A DNA stretch of 64,000 nucleotides, taken from assembly GCF_023507705.1 (NCBI RefSeq), contig NZ_JALBGD010000004.1, forward strand, positions 248,001 through 312,000. Reading direction: 5' to 3'. The stretch's first letter is position 1, and the number at the start of each line of letters is the position of its first letter. Source of the DNA: Stappia sp. WLB 29. GTDB lineage: Bacteria > Pseudomonadota > Alphaproteobacteria > Rhizobiales > Stappiaceae. A program made the translations under genes and the position numbers. The notes under the pieces are model-generated. The model was not told where the DNA came from. It saw only the letters and a list, made by a program, of their open reading frames with translations, and searched no databases. Below, piece by piece: positions 40,348 to 50,970 of the stretch.

Positions 40348-43300
40348 ATGACGGGCAAGGCCAAGACGGGCGGGGCAAAGCCGCGTGTCCATACGATCCC
40401 GCCATCCGCGCCTTTCCTGCGGACGCTGGTCGATGCCCTGTTCGACGGGCGGCTGGTGCCGGGCTTCGACCCGGCCGCCGATCCGCTGGCGCTGGCCGAT
40501 CTCACGCTCTACCTGCCGACCCGCCGTGCCGCCCGCTCCATCGCGCCGCTGATCCGCGAAAAGCTGGGCGGGGCGCCCGTGCTGCTGCCCTCGATCCGCC
40601 CGCTCGGCGATGTCGAGGAGGACCTGCAGCTGCTGCAGGTCGAGGCCTGGGCGGAAGGCCTGCCGCCGGCCCTGCCGGAGATGGAGCGGCGCTTCGCCAT
40701 GACCCGCCTGGTGCAGGCCTGGGAGGGCGCGCTGCGCCGCGAGGTGCTGGGCCTGCCGGCCGGTGCGGTGCTGCGCTCGCCGGCGTCTGCCGCCGATGCC
40801 GCGTGGCTGGCCGGCGACCTGCTGGCGCTGATGGACGAGATGGCGACGGAGGAGATCCCCTGGACGGGCCTTGCCGGCCTCGTGCCGGAGGACCATGCCC
40901 GCTACTGGCAGATCACGCTGGACTTCCTGAAGATCGCCATGGAGCACTGGCCGGCCTATCTGGCAAGCCGCGAGGCGAGCGACCCGAAGGCGCGGCGCGC
41001 CGCGCTGCTGCGGCGCGAGGCGGAGCGGCTGCGCAAGAGCCCGCCGCGCGGCCCGGTGATCGCGGCCGGCGCCACCGGCTCCATTCCCGCCATTGCCGAG
41101 CTGCTGGCGGTGATCGCCGGGCTGGAGCGCGGCGCGGTGGTGCTGCCGGGCTTCGATGCCGGGATGGACGAGCGCAGCTGGCAGGCGATCCTTGGCGGCG
41201 AGGGCGTTTCGGGGAGCCCCAGCCATCCGCAATACGGCATGGCCCGGCTCGCCGGCGCGCTGAAGATCTCGCGCGACGAGGTGATGCCGCTGGCGATAGG
41301 CGCGAGTGAGACCCTGCGGCTCCGCGACAGGCTGGTCGCGGAGGCCCTGCGCCCGGCCGAGACGACGGATGTCTGGCCAAGGATCGTTGGCGAGATCCCG
41401 CAGGAGGCAAGGGCTGACGCTTTCGCCGATGTGGCGATGATGGTCGCGCGCAACGAGGCGGAGGAGGCGCTGACTGTGGCCACCGCTCTGCGCGCGGCTA
41501 TCGAGGAGGGCAAGACAGCGGCACTGGTGACGCCGGACAGGACGCTCGCCCGCCGTGTCGCCGTCGAGCTGTCGCGCTGGGGCCTGCAATCGGACGACAG
41601 TGCGGGGCGCCCGCTCGACCAGACCGCGCCCGGCGTGCTGGCTCGCCTTTCCGCCCGGCTGGCGCTGGACGGTCTGGAGCCGGTGGCGCTGCTGGCGCTG
41701 CTGAAACACCCGCTGACGCGGCTTGGTTTGCCGTCTAACAAGGTGCGCGCCGCCGCCCGCGCGCTGGAGCGCGCCGTGCTGCGTGGACCGCGCGCCAGGG
41801 CCGGGACGCAGGGCCTGCGCGAGGCGGTCGCCGCCGCGCGGCGCCTTGCGACCGAAGGCGAGACCCCGCCGCGCCTGCCGCGCTGGCAGAAGCTCCACGA
41901 GGACGATTGGGACGATGTCGCCGACCTCGTCGACAGGTTGGCGCAGGCGCTGGCGCCGCTGGAGCGGCATGCGGAGACCCGCGAGCCGGTGGATGTGGTG
42001 CAGCTCGTCGCCGATCATGAGGCGGTGCTGCTGAACCTGGCGCGGGACGAGGAGGGACGCTCCGACGAGCTCTATGCCGGCGAGGCCGGCGAGGGGCTGG
42101 CCGCCGCCTTTGCCGAGATGATCGCCGCAGGTCCCTCCGGCCTGCAAGCGCCGCCCGCCGACTGGCCGGACATGTTCATCGCGCTGGTGTCCGGCATCAA
42201 TGTCCGCCGCCGCCTGCCGGGCGATCCGCGCATCGCGATCTTCGGTCCGATGGAGGCGCGGCTGCAGGATTTCGACATCCTGGTGCTCGGCGCGCTGAAC
42301 GAGGGCAACTGGCCGCAGGCGACGCGTAACGACCCCTGGCTCAACCGGCCGATGAAGAGCGGGCTCGGCCTAGATCCACCGGAGCGGCGCATCGGCGCGG
42401 CCGCCCACGATTTCTCGCAGGCGCTCGGCGCGGGCCGGGTGATCCTGTCGCGGGCCGAGCGCTCGGGCGGCGCGCCGGCGGTCGCCTCGCGCTGGCTGCT
42501 GCGGCTGACGACGCTGCTGGGCGAAGGCGTCACCGCCGCAATGCAGGCGCGGGGGCAGGCCCTGCTGGCGCTGGCCGCCCATCTCGACCGGGTCGAGACG
42601 GGGGCTGCGCCCGTTGCAAGGCCGGAACCGGCGCCGCCCGTTGCCGCCCGCCCGCGGCGGATCTCGGTGACCGAGGTGGAGCTGCTGATCCGCGACCCTT
42701 ATGCGCTTTATGCCCGCAAGGTGCTGGTGCTGGACCCGGTCGAGCCGATCGGCGGCGATCCGGGCGCGGCGGAAAAGGGCACGCTGATCCACGATTGCCT
42801 CGCCGACTTCCTGAAGAGCTGGAGCGGCCCGTTCGACGAGGCGGCGCTGGCGCATCTCATCGCCATCGGCCGGGCGCGGTTCGCCCCGCTCGATGCCTTC
42901 CCGGCGATCCGCGCCGTGTGGTGGCTGCGCTTCGAGCGGATCGCCGCCGCCTTCGTCCGCCACGAGGCGGCGCGCGCCGATCTGATCGCCGGTCGCCATC
43001 TGGAGATCCCCGGCGCGCTGGAGCTCGATCTTGCCCCCGGCGGGCGCGTCACCCTGTCGGCACGGGCCGACCGCATCGACCAGATGGCCGACGGCAGCCT
43101 CGCGGTGATCGACTACAAGACCGGACAGGCGCCGAGCGACAAGGAGGTCGCCGCGCTGCTGGCCCCGCAGCTGCCGCTGGAAGCGGCGATGATCGGCCGC
43201 GGCGCCTTCGGCGAGGTCGACCGGGCGGCGCCCGTCGCGACGCTCGCCTATATGCGCCTGACCGGTGGGCGAACGCCGCTGGAATGGCAGGATCGGACGC

Positions 43301-43494
43301 CGAAGAATACCAGCGTCGACGAACTCGCCGACGAGGCGCTGGCCCGCACGGTCAAACTCTTTGCCGGCTATGAAAACCCGCAAAAGGGCTATCTGTCGCG
43401 CGCCAGGGTGCGCAAGGAGGCGGAGATGTCCGGCCCTTACGACCATCTGGCGCGGGTGCGCGAATGGGCGCTGAGCGGAGGCGAGGAGGAATGA
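40348..43494 (+). CDS. addB: Double-strand break repair protein AddB (alphaproteobacterial type)
   Basis: This 1048-residue protein pairs with AddA as the RecBCD-like helicase-nuclease that processes broken DNA ends for RecA. The N-terminal two thirds are a UvrD-like fold without an obvious Walker A. The region EARLQDFDILVLGALNEGNWP matches the alphaproteobacterial AddB family. The C-terminal nuclease domain has the catalytic motif LAVIDYKTGQAPSD. It begins 24 bases after murU and its stop overlaps the addA start by 4 bases. Confidence 0.94.
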   Translation: MTGKAKTGGAKPRVHTIPPSAPFLRTLVDALFDGRLVPGFDPAADPLALADLTLYLPTRRAARSIAPLIREKLGGAPVLLPSIRPLGDVEEDLQLLQVEAWAEGLPPALPEMERRFAMTRLVQAWEGALRREVLGLPAGAVLRSPASAADAAWLAGDLLALMDEMATEEIPWTGLAGLVPEDHARYWQITLDFLKIAMEHWPAYLASREASDPKARRAALLRREAERLRKSPPRGPVIAAGATGSIPAIAELLAVIAGLERGAVVLPGFDAGMDERSWQAILGGEGVSGSPSHPQYGMARLAGALKISRDEVMPLAIGASETLRLRDRLVAEALRPAETTDVWPRIVGEIPQEARADAFADVAMMVARNEAEEALTVATALRAAIEEGKTAALVTPDRTLARRVAVELSRWGLQSDDSAGRPLDQTAPGVLARLSARLALDGLEPVALLALLKHPLTRLGLPSNKVRAAARALERAVLRGPRARAGTQGLREAVAAARRLATEGETPPRLPRWQKLHEDDWDDVADLVDRLAQALAPLERHAETREPVDVVQLVADHEAVLLNLARDEEGRSDELYAGEAGEGLAAAFAEMIAAGPSGLQAPPADWPDMFIALVSGINVRRRLPGDPRIAIFGPMEARLQDFDILVLGALNEGNWPQATRNDPWLNRPMKSGLGLDPPERRIGAAAHDFSQALGAGRVILSRAERSGGAPAVASRWLLRLTTLLGEGVTAAMQARGQALLALAAHLDRVETGAAPVARPEPAPPVAARPRRISVTEVELLIRDPYALYARKVLVLDPVEPIGGDPGAAEKGTLIHDCLADFLKSWSGPFDEAALAHLIAIGRARFAPLDAFPAIRAVWWLRFERIAAAFVRHEAARADLIAGRHLEIPGALELDLAPGGRVTLSARADRIDQMADGSLAVIDYKTGQAPSDKEVAALLAPQLPLEAAMIGRGAFGEVDRAAPVATLAYMRLTGGRTPLEWQDRTPKNTSVDELADEALARTVKLFAGYENPQKGYLSRARVRKEAEMSGPYDHLARVREWALSGGEEE

Positions 43495-46400
43495 GCACCT
43501 TCGAGATCCCGCTGGCGACGCGCCAGAAGCAGGCGCTGGCCGCCGATCCGCGCCGCTCGGCCTGGGTCAGCGCCAATGCCGGCTCGGGCAAGACCTTCGT
43601 GCTGGCGCGTCGGGTGATCCGCCTGCTGCTCGCCGGCACCGCGCCCTCGCGCATCCTCTGCCTGACCTTCACCAAGGCGGCGGCCTCCGAAATGGCGACC
43701 CGCGTCTTCGAGACGCTGGGCTCGTGGATCGCGCTGACCGACGAGGCGCTGGCACGCCAGCTGGAAGCGATCGAGGGGCGGCGGCCGGACGCGCGCGGAC
43801 TGGCGCGGGCGCGCCACCTCTTCGCCGTGGCGCTGGAAACGCCGGGCGGGCTGAAGATCCAGACGATCCACGCCTTCTGCGAGGCGATCCTGCACCAGTT
43901 TCCGCTGGAGGCGAATGTCGCCGGCCATTTCCAGGTGCTGGACGACCGGCAGGCGGCGGACCTGCTCGCCGGTGCGCGCTCGCGGGTGCTGGCGCTGGCC
44001 GAGCAGGATCCCGAGGCCCCGCTGGGCCGGGCGCTGGTGCATCTGGTCTCCGAACTGCCCGACAAGACGGTGGAGGCGGCGCTTGCCGACCTGATCGCCC
44101 GCCGCGACACGCTGCGCCGCTGGCTGCAGGATGCCGGCTCGCTGGATGCGGCGCTGGTCCAGCTCAGCGATGCCTTCGGTTTGGCGGAAGGCGAGACGCT
44201 CGCCCGTCTCGATGCGGCCCTGCGCGAGGAGGTCTCGATCTCGCCGCAGGAGGCGCTGGCCTATGCCGAGGCGCTGGCGAGCGGGGGCGCGCGCGACAAC
44301 GAGCGGGCCGAACGGCTGCGCATGGCGGCCCGGCTCGCCGACAGCAACAGGCCGGACGAGTGGTGGGAGGTCTGGCACCGGGTCTTCCTCAACAAGGACC
44401 TGGCGCCGACCAAGGCGCTGGCGACCAAGAAGGTGGAAGAGACTTTCCCGCAGGTGGTCGAGCGGCTTTATGCCGAGCAGGATCGGCTCTTGGGCCTGCT
44501 CGAGCGGCGGCGGATCGCCTATGCGCTGGCGGGCACGGAGGCAGCGCTGCGGCTCGCCGATGCCATGCTCGATATCTACGAGCGCGAGAAGACCCGGCGC
44601 GGGCTGATGGACTTCGAGGACCTGATCGTGCGCACGGCGACCCTGCTGTCGCGCGCGGACGCGGCCTTGTGGGTGCAGTACAAGCTCGACCAGGGCCTCG
44701 ACCACATCCTCGTCGACGAGGCGCAGGACACCAGCCCGCACCAGTGGCGGGTGGTGCAGGCGCTGGCCGAGGAGTTCTTCGCCGGCGCCTCGGCGAACGA
44801 GCGCATCCGCACGCTGTTTGCCGTCGGCGACGAGAAGCAGTCGATCTATTCGTTCCAGGGCGCGGTGCCGGCCTATTTCGCCGACATGCGCCGCTACTTC
44901 GAGCGGCGCGCCAACGAGGCCGCGGTGGACTTCTCGCGGGTCGAGCTGACGCTTTCTTTCCGCTCGCGGCCCGATGTGCTCTCCGCTGTCGATACCGTGT
45001 TCGCGGCAGCCGACATGCATGCGGGCCTGTCGCAGGAAGCGGGGGCGCCCTCCCATGAGGCGGTGCGGCGCAACGACCCCGGCATGGTGGAGATCTGGCC
45101 GCCGGAGGAACCGGTGGAGCAGGAGGTGCCGGACGACTGGACAGCGCCCGTCGACCGCATCGGCGCGGGCAGCCCGATGCTGCGGCTGGCCGACCGGCTG
45201 GCGCGCTCGGTGCGCAGCTGGTGGAAGAGCGGCGAGGCGGCGCCCGGCGACGTCCTGGTGCTGGTGCGCAAGCGCGGGCCCTTCGTCGATGCGCTGACGC
45301 GGGCCCTGAAGCGCGAGGGCGTGCCGGTGGCCGGCAGCGACCGGCTGGTGCTCAACCAGCATATCGCGGTAGAGGACCTGCTGGCGCTCGGCCGCTTCCT
45401 GCTGCTGCCCGAGGACGACCTGTCGCTCGCCTGCCTGCTGAAGAGCCCGCTGATCGGCCTCGACGACGACGCGCTGTTCCGCCTCGCCCGGCCGGACGGG
45501 GCTTCCTTGCGCTCCGGCACGCTGTGGCAGTCGCTGCGCCGGCAGGCGGAGGGCGATCCGGCATTCGAGCGGGCGCGCGAGCGGATCGAGACCTGGCGCG
45601 CGCGCGCCGACTTCATGCCGCCCTTCGAGTTCTTCTCGCGGCTTCTGGGTGCCGACGGGGGACGCCGCGCCTTCCGCGCGCGCCTCGGCTCGGAAGTCGA
45701 CGATGTGCTCGACGAGTTCCTGGCGGTGACGCTGGCCTTCGAGCAGACCGGCGTGCCGGGGCTGGAGGGCTTCCTCGCCTGGTTCGCGGCTGCGCCGACG
45801 GAAGTGAAGCGCGAGCTCAACGCCGCGCGCGGCGTGGTGCGGATCATGACCGTGCACGGGGCGAAGGGGCTGGAAGCCCCGCTCGTCGTGCTGGTCGACG
45901 GCGGCGCGGCGCCGGTCAGCGCCCATCACGACCCGGTCTTCATCGAGCGGGCGATGCCGGGCAATCTCGGCGAGGTCACGGGCCTTGTGTGGAACCCGGT
46001 CAAGGCCGAGCGCAGCCCCTGGCACGGCGAGCGGCTGGATGCCCTGCGCCAGGCGGCGGCCGACGAGTATCGCCGCCTGCTCTATGTGGCGATGACGCGC
46101 GCCCGCGACCGGCTGATCGTCTGCGGCTGGATGCCGGCGCGCGGCCAGTCGGACGAGTGCTGGCACGCGATGGTGGCACGGGCGCTGGATCCGGGCGCCC
46201 GCGACGGCGAGGCGGGAGACGGGGGTCCCTGCCGCATCTGGCAGCGCCCCGGCACGACGGCGCCGGCGCCACGCCTTGCCCGGACCGGGGACGAGGCGGC
46301 CGAGGAGGTGGGCGCGCCCGCCCCCGCCTGGCTGTTCGCGCCGGTGGCGGCAATCGAGCGCCCGCGCCGCCTGCGCCCGTCCGAGGCCTTCGACGAGATG

Positions 46401-46994
46401 GAGGCGAAGGAGGGGACCGAACCGGTGCCGGCGGCCGACCGGCTGGCCGAAGTGCGGGCCGCGCCCGACTTCGCTCTGGAGCGCGGGCGCCATCTGCACC
46501 GGCTGCTGCAGCTGCTGCCCGAACTGCCGCAGGCCGAGCGCCGCGCTGCCGGCGCGCGCTATCTCGCCCATGCCCTGAGCCCGGTCTTCGCGACACGGGC
46601 GGAGCAGCTCTTGAGCGAGGCGCTCGGCGTGCTGGAGCATCCGGGCTTCGTCGCCGTCTTCTCGGCCGAAGCGCGCGCCGAGGTGCCGCTGGCCGGCACG
46701 CTGCGCCTTGCCGACGGCTCGGCCTACGAGGTGTCGGGCCAGATCGACCGGCTGCGCGTCGACGAGGACGCGGTGTGGATCCTCGACTTCAAGACCGACC
46801 GCCGGGTGCCGGAGGGGCCGCAGGAGATCGGCGAGGCCTATGTGGTGCAGCTTGCGGTCTATCGCCGGCTGCTCGCCGATATCTGGCCGGGCCGGGCCGT
46901 GCGGGCCGCGCTGGTCTATACGGCCGGGCCGAAGCTGGTCGAACTGCCGGGCGAGACGATGGACGCGGCGGTGGCGGCGCTCGCGCCCGCCTGA
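43491..46994 (+). CDS. addA: Double-strand break repair helicase-nuclease AddA
   Basis: This 1167-residue UvrD-type helicase has Walker [17 protein letters not shown] near residue 30, motif Ia [12 protein letters not shown], motif [14 protein letters not shown], motif [19 protein letters not shown], motif [17 protein letters not shown] and motif [17 protein letters not shown]. The C-terminal RecB-type nuclease has [14 protein letters not shown] and [22 protein letters not shown] precedes the ATG at 43491, and it overlaps addB in an ATGA junction, so the two subunits are translationally coupled. Confidence 0.97.
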   Translation: MSTFEIPLATRQKQALAADPRRSAWVSANAGSGKTFVLARRVIRLLLAGTAPSRILCLTFTKAAASEMATRVFETLGSWIALTDEALARQLEAIEGRRPDARGLARARHLFAVALETPGGLKIQTIHAFCEAILHQFPLEANVAGHFQVLDDRQAADLLAGARSRVLALAEQDPEAPLGRALVHLVSELPDKTVEAALADLIARRDTLRRWLQDAGSLDAALVQLSDAFGLAEGETLARLDAALREEVSISPQEALAYAEALASGGARDNERAERLRMAARLADSNRPDEWWEVWHRVFLNKDLAPTKALATKKVEETFPQVVERLYAEQDRLLGLLERRRIAYALAGTEAALRLADAMLDIYEREKTRRGLMDFEDLIVRTATLLSRADAALWVQYKLDQGLDHILVDEAQDTSPHQWRVVQALAEEFFAGASANERIRTLFAVGDEKQSIYSFQGAVPAYFADMRRYFERRANEAAVDFSRVELTLSFRSRPDVLSAVDTVFAAADMHAGLSQEAGAPSHEAVRRNDPGMVEIWPPEEPVEQEVPDDWTAPVDRIGAGSPMLRLADRLARSVRSWWKSGEAAPGDVLVLVRKRGPFVDALTRALKREGVPVAGSDRLVLNQHIAVEDLLALGRFLLLPEDDLSLACLLKSPLIGLDDDALFRLARPDGASLRSGTLWQSLRRQAEGDPAFERARERIETWRARADFMPPFEFFSRLLGADGGRRAFRARLGSEVDDVLDEFLAVTLAFEQTGVPGLEGFLAWFAAAPTEVKRELNAARGVVRIMTVHGAKGLEAPLVVLVDGGAAPVSAHHDPVFIERAMPGNLGEVTGLVWNPVKAERSPWHGERLDALRQAAADEYRRLLYVAMTRARDRLIVCGWMPARGQSDECWHAMVARALDPGARDGEAGDGGPCRIWQRPGTTAPAPRLARTGDEAAEEVGAPAPAWLFAPVAAIERPRRLRPSEAFDEMEAKEGTEPVPAADRLAEVRAAPDFALERGRHLHRLLQLLPELPQAERRAAGARYLAHALSPVFATRAEQLLSEALGVLEHPGFVAVFSAEARAEVPLAGTLRLADGSAYEVSGQIDRLRVDEDAVWILDFKTDRRVPEGPQEIGEAYVVQLAVYRRLLADIWPGRAVRAALVYTAGPKLVELPGETMDAAVAALAPA

Positions 46995-47032
46995 GACCGC
47001 CGCGCGACACACGGGTGCGACCCAACGCTTGC

Positions 47033-47061
47033 TTGACGCGGGCGGGTCGCCTTCCTACGTT
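47033..47061 (+). promoter_or_regulatory. Sigma-70 type promoter for trxA
   Basis: TTGACG (47033-47038) and TACGTT (47056-47061) are 17 bases apart. Transcription from about 47068 leaves a leader of about 45 bases before trxA. Confidence 0.65.
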
Positions 47062-47113
47062 CGGGGCAACGAAAGGATGCGTCGCATCCGCGAGCTTTTG
47101 GAAAGGGCATCGA

Positions 47114-47434
47114 ATGGCCACTTCAGTCGTGACCGATGAGAGCTTCGAAACCGACGTCCTGAAGGCGTCCGGCACCGTCGTGGTGGACTTCTGGGCCGAG
47201 TGGTGCGGTCCGTGCAAGATGATCGCACCGGCTCTGGAGGAAATCTCCGAAGAGATGGGCGGGCAGGTGAAGATCGCCAAGCTCAACATCGACGAGAACC
47301 AGAACATGGCGATGAAGTACGGGGTGCGTTCCATCCCCACGCTCATCCTGTTCAAGGACGGCCAGCCGGTCTCCACGCAGATCGGCGCGGCACCCAAGAA
47401 CAAGCTGGCCGCCTGGATCCAGACCGCGATCTGA
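47114..47434 (+). CDS. trxA: Thioredoxin 1
   Basis: This 106-residue protein is a classical thioredoxin with the active site [15 protein letters not shown] (Cys31 and Cys34) and the cis-proline loop [12 protein letters not shown]. It reduces protein disulfides using thioredoxin reductase. The ATG at 47114 gives the usual short N-terminus. It has its own promoter downstream of addA; addA-trxA adjacency is common in Hyphomicrobiales. Confidence 0.98.
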   Translation: MATSVVTDESFETDVLKASGTVVVDFWAEWCGPCKMIAPALEEISEEMGGQVKIAKLNIDENQNMAMKYGVRSIPTLILFKDGQPVSTQIGAAPKNKLAAWIQTAI

Positions 47435-47472
47435 CGCAGTCCGGTCTCGGGCGAACCCTGAACCGAATCACG

Positions 47473-47508
47473 CCGGTCCGGCTTGCCTCTCAAGGCTTGC
47501 CGGACCGG
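47473..47508 (+). terminator. Inverted repeat after trxA
   Basis: CCGGTCCGGC (47473-47482) and GCCGGACCGG (47499-47508) are perfect 10-bp arms around a 16-base loop, 39 bases after trxA. There is no T-run (TGCGTCTTGCG follows), so termination may be inefficient. Confidence 0.5.
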
Positions 47509-47657
47509 TGCGTCTTGCGTGCGATGCCGGGTGGACGACAGGCCGGCCGGCAGATGCGCGCATCGGCGAAATCCCGGGCCGCCCTTGCAAGGGGACGGAC
47601 GGGTCCGCCGGTCGGACCAGACCCTTTCTGAAGACGCCGAGCATTGCCGGGAAGACC

Positions 47658-48290
47658 ATGAACGACAGCAACGACAAGACCAATATCAACCCCGAGGATG
47701 CCGTTTCCGGTCACGAGGCCGAGAACGGCGGCGAGGCGCAGGCCGCGCTCGATCCGACCGAGGCGCTGCTGGCGGAGAACGCCGAGCTGAAGGACCGCAT
47801 GCTCCGCACCATGGCGGAGATGGAGAACCTGCGCCGGCGCACCGAGAAGGAAATCCGCGACAGCAAGCAGTATGCGGCGGCCAGCTTCGCGCGCGACATG
47901 CTGGGCGTCGGCGACAACCTGCGCCGGGCGCTGGAGGCGATCTCCGCCGAGGCGCGCGATGCGGCCAACGAGAGCATGCGCGCGCTGATCGAGGGCGTCG
48001 AGATGACCGAGCGCGAGATGCTCAACCAGCTCGAGAAGCACGGCGTGCGCCGCATCGACCCGGCCGGCGAGAAGTTCGACCCGAATTTCCACCAGGCGAT
48101 GTTCGAAGTGCCGAACACCGAAGTGCCGAACAACACCGTCGTGCAGGTGATGCAGGCCGGCTACGTGATCGGCGATCGCGTGCTGCGCCCGGCTCTCGTC
48201 GGCGTGTCGAAGGGCGGGCCGAAGGAGCGCAAGCCGGAGGGCGAGATCCCGGCGGCCGAGCCCGGCTCCACGGTCGACCGCACCGCCTGA
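47658..48290 (+). CDS. grpE: Nucleotide exchange factor GrpE
   Basis: This 210-residue protein is GrpE, which releases ADP from DnaK. A charged N-terminus leads into the long dimerising coiled coil ([20 protein letters not shown], then [17 protein letters not shown]), followed by the beta domain with [14 protein letters not shown] and [20 protein letters not shown]. The start MNDSNDK is at 47658. hrcA, which often precedes grpE in this group, is not here, and I see no CIRCE element. A strong terminator follows. Confidence 0.97.
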   Translation: MNDSNDKTNINPEDAVSGHEAENGGEAQAALDPTEALLAENAELKDRMLRTMAEMENLRRRTEKEIRDSKQYAAASFARDMLGVGDNLRRALEAISAEARDAANESMRALIEGVEMTEREMLNQLEKHGVRRIDPAGEKFDPNFHQAMFEVPNTEVPNNTVVQVMQAGYVIGDRVLRPALVGVSKGGPKERKPEGEIPAAEPGSTVDRTA

Positions 48291-48336
48291 GGACGTCTTT
48301 CCGGGCCTCGGACGAGATCCGGTCACGCTTTACGAG

Positions 48337-48366
48337 AAAGGCGCGCCCCAGAGCGCGCCTTTTTTG
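48337..48366 (+). terminator. Intrinsic terminator of grpE
   Basis: AAAGGCGCGC (48337-48346) and GCGCGCCTTT (48353-48362) form a perfect 10-bp stem with a 6-base loop, then TTTT. It separates grpE from the convergent ketosynthase gene. Confidence 0.9.
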
Positions 48367-48392
48367 CTGTGCGCCGGCATCGGCAGCCGGCG

Positions 48393-49661
48393 TCAGTCGA
48401 AGCGGCTGAAGACCAGCGCGGCATTCACCCCGCCGAAGCCGAAAGCGTTGGACAGGACATGGTCGACCGGTGCCGGGCGGGCGCCTTGCGAGATCAGGTC
48501 GAAGCCTTCGGCCTCCGCCATCGGGCGGGCGATGTTCAGGCTGGGCGGCAAGGTCCCGTCACGGATGGCCAGAACCGAGAACACCGCCTCGATGGCCCCG
48601 GCCGCCCCCAGCATGTGACCGGTCGCCGACTTGGTGGAACTGATCGGCACCCGGCCGCGCGCCGCGCCGAGGACGCGTTCCAGCGCCGCCAGTTCCGCCG
48701 CATCGCCGACGGGCGTCGAGGTGGCATGGGCGTTGACATAGCCGATATCCGCGGCCTCGATCCCGGCCATCGCGATGGCGATCTCCATCGCCCGCGCCGC
48801 CTCGCGCCCGTCCGGCCAGCCGGCCGTGACATGGTGGGCGTCCGTGGTGGTGCCGTAGCCCGACAGGACCGCCAGGGGCCGGGCGCCGCGGCGCTCGGCA
48901 TGGTCGAGCCGCTCGATGACCAGCATCGCCGCGCCTTCGGACAGGACGAAGCCGTCGTGATCCGCATCGAACGGGCGGGAGGCGCGCTGCGGGTCGTCGT
49001 TGTAGCCGAAGGACAGCGCCTTGGCCGCGGTGAAGCCGCCGATGGCGACCGGATCGACGCAGCCTTCCGCACCGCCGCACAGCGCGATATCGGCCTCGCC
49101 CGAGCGGATCAGGCGCATGGCATCGCCGATGGCCTGGGCCGAGGCGGCGCAGGCCGTGGTGGGAGAGCCGGCCGGCCCGTTGAAGCCGAAGCGAATCGAC
49201 ACCTGGCCCGCCGCAAGATTGGGAAGGAAGGAGGGAACGACGAAGGGAGACAGCCGCCGAGGTCCTTCCGCGCGGACCAGTTCGCTCGCTGCGGTGATCG
49301 CCGGGACGCCGCCGACGCCGGTGCCGATCAGCGTCGCCGTGCGCGCCCGCTGCTCGGGATCCTCCGGGTGCCAGCCGGCCTGGTCCAGCGCCTCGACGGC
49401 CGCGGCCATGGCGTATTGGATGAACAGGTCGTTCCGGCGCCGGTCGCGGGCATCCATGCAGCGCTCGGGGTCGAATCCTTCGGCGTCCTCCGCTATGGAG
49501 GGCACCAGCCCGGCGATGCCGCATTTCCAGCCGGTCGTGTCGAAGCGGGTATTGGCGACGATGCCGCTTTGTCCCGCGATCAGCCGGCGCCAGTTCGCCT
49601 CGATGCCGGCGCCCAGCGGGGACACGGCGCCCAAACCCGTGACGACAATCGGAACGGACAT
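48393..49661 (-). CDS. Beta-ketoacyl-ACP synthase (FabF/KAS II-like)
   Basis: This 422-residue condensing enzyme has the Cys-His-His triad: Cys171 in SPTTACAASAQAIG, His in YVNAHATSTPVGD and His in STKSATGHMLGAAGA. It elongates acyl-ACP chains with malonyl-ACP. It is not in the usual fabD-fabG-acpP-fabF cluster, so it is probably an accessory KAS. GAGGAGG lies 6 bases before the ATG at 49661. A MarR regulator gene lies 73 bases upstream on the same strand, with a small palindrome between them, suggesting joint control. Confidence 0.9.
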   Translation of the reverse strand: MSVPIVVTGLGAVSPLGAGIEANWRRLIAGQSGIVANTRFDTTGWKCGIAGLVPSIAEDAEGFDPERCMDARDRRRNDLFIQYAMAAAVEALDQAGWHPEDPEQRARTATLIGTGVGGVPAITAASELVRAEGPRRLSPFVVPSFLPNLAAGQVSIRFGFNGPAGSPTTACAASAQAIGDAMRLIRSGEADIALCGGAEGCVDPVAIGGFTAAKALSFGYNDDPQRASRPFDADHDGFVLSEGAAMLVIERLDHAERRGARPLAVLSGYGTTTDAHHVTAGWPDGREAARAMEIAIAMAGIEAADIGYVNAHATSTPVGDAAELAALERVLGAARGRVPISSTKSATGHMLGAAGAIEAVFSVLAIRDGTLPPSLNIARPMAEAEGFDLISQGARPAPVDHVLSNAFGFGGVNAALVFSRFD

Positions 49662-49687
49662 GCAAGCCTCCTCGGTAAGGTCTGGAC

Positions 49688-49701
49688 TGTGCATATACAC
49701 A
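49688..49701. promoter_or_regulatory. Possible operator between MarR and ketosynthase genes
   Basis: TGTGCATATACACA is a 14-base near-palindrome (mismatched only at positions 5 and 10) in the 73-base gap before the ketosynthase start. It could bind the adjacent MarR protein; no second copy was found before the marR gene. Confidence 0.35.
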
Positions 49702-49734
49702 TAATGGAGCGAGCACAACAGGCCCGATGGCCCG

Positions 49735-50157
49735 TCACTGCGCCGCCAGCCGCCGGGCGACGCGGAGATAGATTGCCGCTTCCTCCTCCGTGATGTCCTT
49801 CATCACCGAGGCATAGGCCTCAGGCCAGGCCTCCAGAAGCGGGCCGAGAACGGCGTCTCCTTCCGGCGTCAGCTCGCAGACGCGCTGATTTCCGGGCAGT
49901 CCGGCAACGCGCCGGATCAATCCCTTCTTCACAAGGAGGTCGAGATTGCGCGTGAGGCTGGTCCGGTCGAGGGCGATACGCTCGGCAAGCGCCATGACCG
50001 GCTGCCCGGGCAGGTAGCGGATCGCCGACAGAAGAAAGAACTGCTGGACCGTGACGCCGTGCGGCTTGAGCCTGGCGTCCCAGCGCTTGAGCAGCGCCCG
50101 CGAGGTCGCCACGGTGTTCATGATCAGGCAGTCGGCAAGGGCTTTGGGCAGGGTCAT
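49735..50157 (-). CDS. MarR-family transcriptional regulator
   Basis: This 140-residue winged-helix protein has MarR helices and wing: VTVQQFFLLSAIRYL, MALAERIALDRTSLTRNLDL (recognition helix), LVKKGLIRRV and the wing GNQRVCELTPEGDAVL. MarR dimers usually repress nearby genes and release DNA on binding small acids or fatty-acid-like ligands. It is upstream of the ketosynthase on the same strand and divergent from the TRIC channel gene. The ligand is unknown. Confidence 0.9.
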   Translation of the reverse strand: MTLPKALADCLIMNTVATSRALLKRWDARLKPHGVTVQQFFLLSAIRYLPGQPVMALAERIALDRTSLTRNLDLLVKKGLIRRVAGLPGNQRVCELTPEGDAVLGPLLEAWPEAYASVMKDITEEEAAIYLRVARRLAAQ

Positions 50158-50303
50158 GCCGTCATTGGAAAGCTGCGCCTTGCGAAGTCAAGACATTGGC
50201 GTGCGCCCGGCCAATCGATCGGCTCGTCGCAATACGGGGACAGCGGGCGCGCGCGCCACTTCGTCCGTTGCGGACGCGCGGGATTACGGCCTAGCATCGC
50301 CGC

Positions 50304-50924
50304 ATGGCGACCATGCTCCAGATCCTCGATTTTCTCGGCGTTGCCGTCTTCGCGGTGACAGGGGCCATCGTCGCCTCGCGGCTGCGGCTCGATTGCCTCG
50401 CCTTCGTCTTCTTCGCCGCGTTCACCGGCGTCGGCGGCGGCACGCTGCGCGACCTGCTGCTCGATGCGCCGGTCTTCTGGGTCGAGAACGAGATCTATAT
50501 CGTCGTCTGCATCGCCATCGGCGCGCTGATGTGGTTCGTCATTCCGCCCGTGGAGCGGCTGAGCAAGCCGCTGCGCTGGGTCGATGCCATGGGCCTTGCG
50601 GCCTATTCGGTGATGGGGGCGGCGAAGACGCTGTCGCTCGGCCACCCGCCGACGGTGGCCGTGCTGATGGGGGTGGCGACCGCGACCTTCGGCGGCATCA
50701 TCCGCGACACCATCGCCGGGCAGCCTTCGGCGCTGCTCAAGCCGGAGCTCTATCTCACCCCGGCCTTTGTCGGCGCGGGCGTCTATGTCGGCCTGTTTTC
50801 CTTCGGAGCCGAAGCCTGGCCGGCGGCGATTGCCGGTGTGGCGGTCGCGTTTTTCCTGCGCGGCGGGGCGATCCTCAAGGGCTGGCATCTGCCCGGCTAC
50901 ACGCCGCCGCGGGACGAATCCTGA
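50304..50924 (+). CDS. TRIC-family (UPF0126) cation channel protein
   Basis: This 206-residue membrane protein is made of two repeated units of three helices plus one, each unit with the glycine-rich GTLRD/GIIRD signature: FTGVGGGTLRDLLLDAPVFW and ATFGGIIRDTIAGQPSAL. Prokaryotic TRIC proteins form trimeric monovalent cation (K+) channels; some members were earlier thought to transport glycine (YadS/UPF0126). The ATG at 50304 follows a weak ribosome site. It converges with lapA 46 bases away. Confidence 0.88.
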   Translation: MATMLQILDFLGVAVFAVTGAIVASRLRLDCLAFVFFAAFTGVGGGTLRDLLLDAPVFWVENEIYIVVCIAIGALMWFVIPPVERLSKPLRWVDAMGLAAYSVMGAAKTLSLGHPPTVAVLMGVATATFGGIIRDTIAGQPSALLKPELYLTPAFVGAGVYVGLFSFGAEAWPAAIAGVAVAFFLRGGAILKGWHLPGYTPPRDES

Positions 50925-50970
50925 ACGACACGGGCCAGCATCATCGCCGAAACGTCGGATGGACGGACGA

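Noticed and set aside
43437-47012. A 1191-residue open frame antisense to addA
   Set aside because: Shadow of addA with low-complexity composition; addA motifs are complete on the plus strand.
47435-47657. CIRCE or sigma-32 control site before grpE
   Set aside because: No TTAGCACTC-N9-GAGTGCTAA or clear heat-shock -35/-10 pair was found in the gap.
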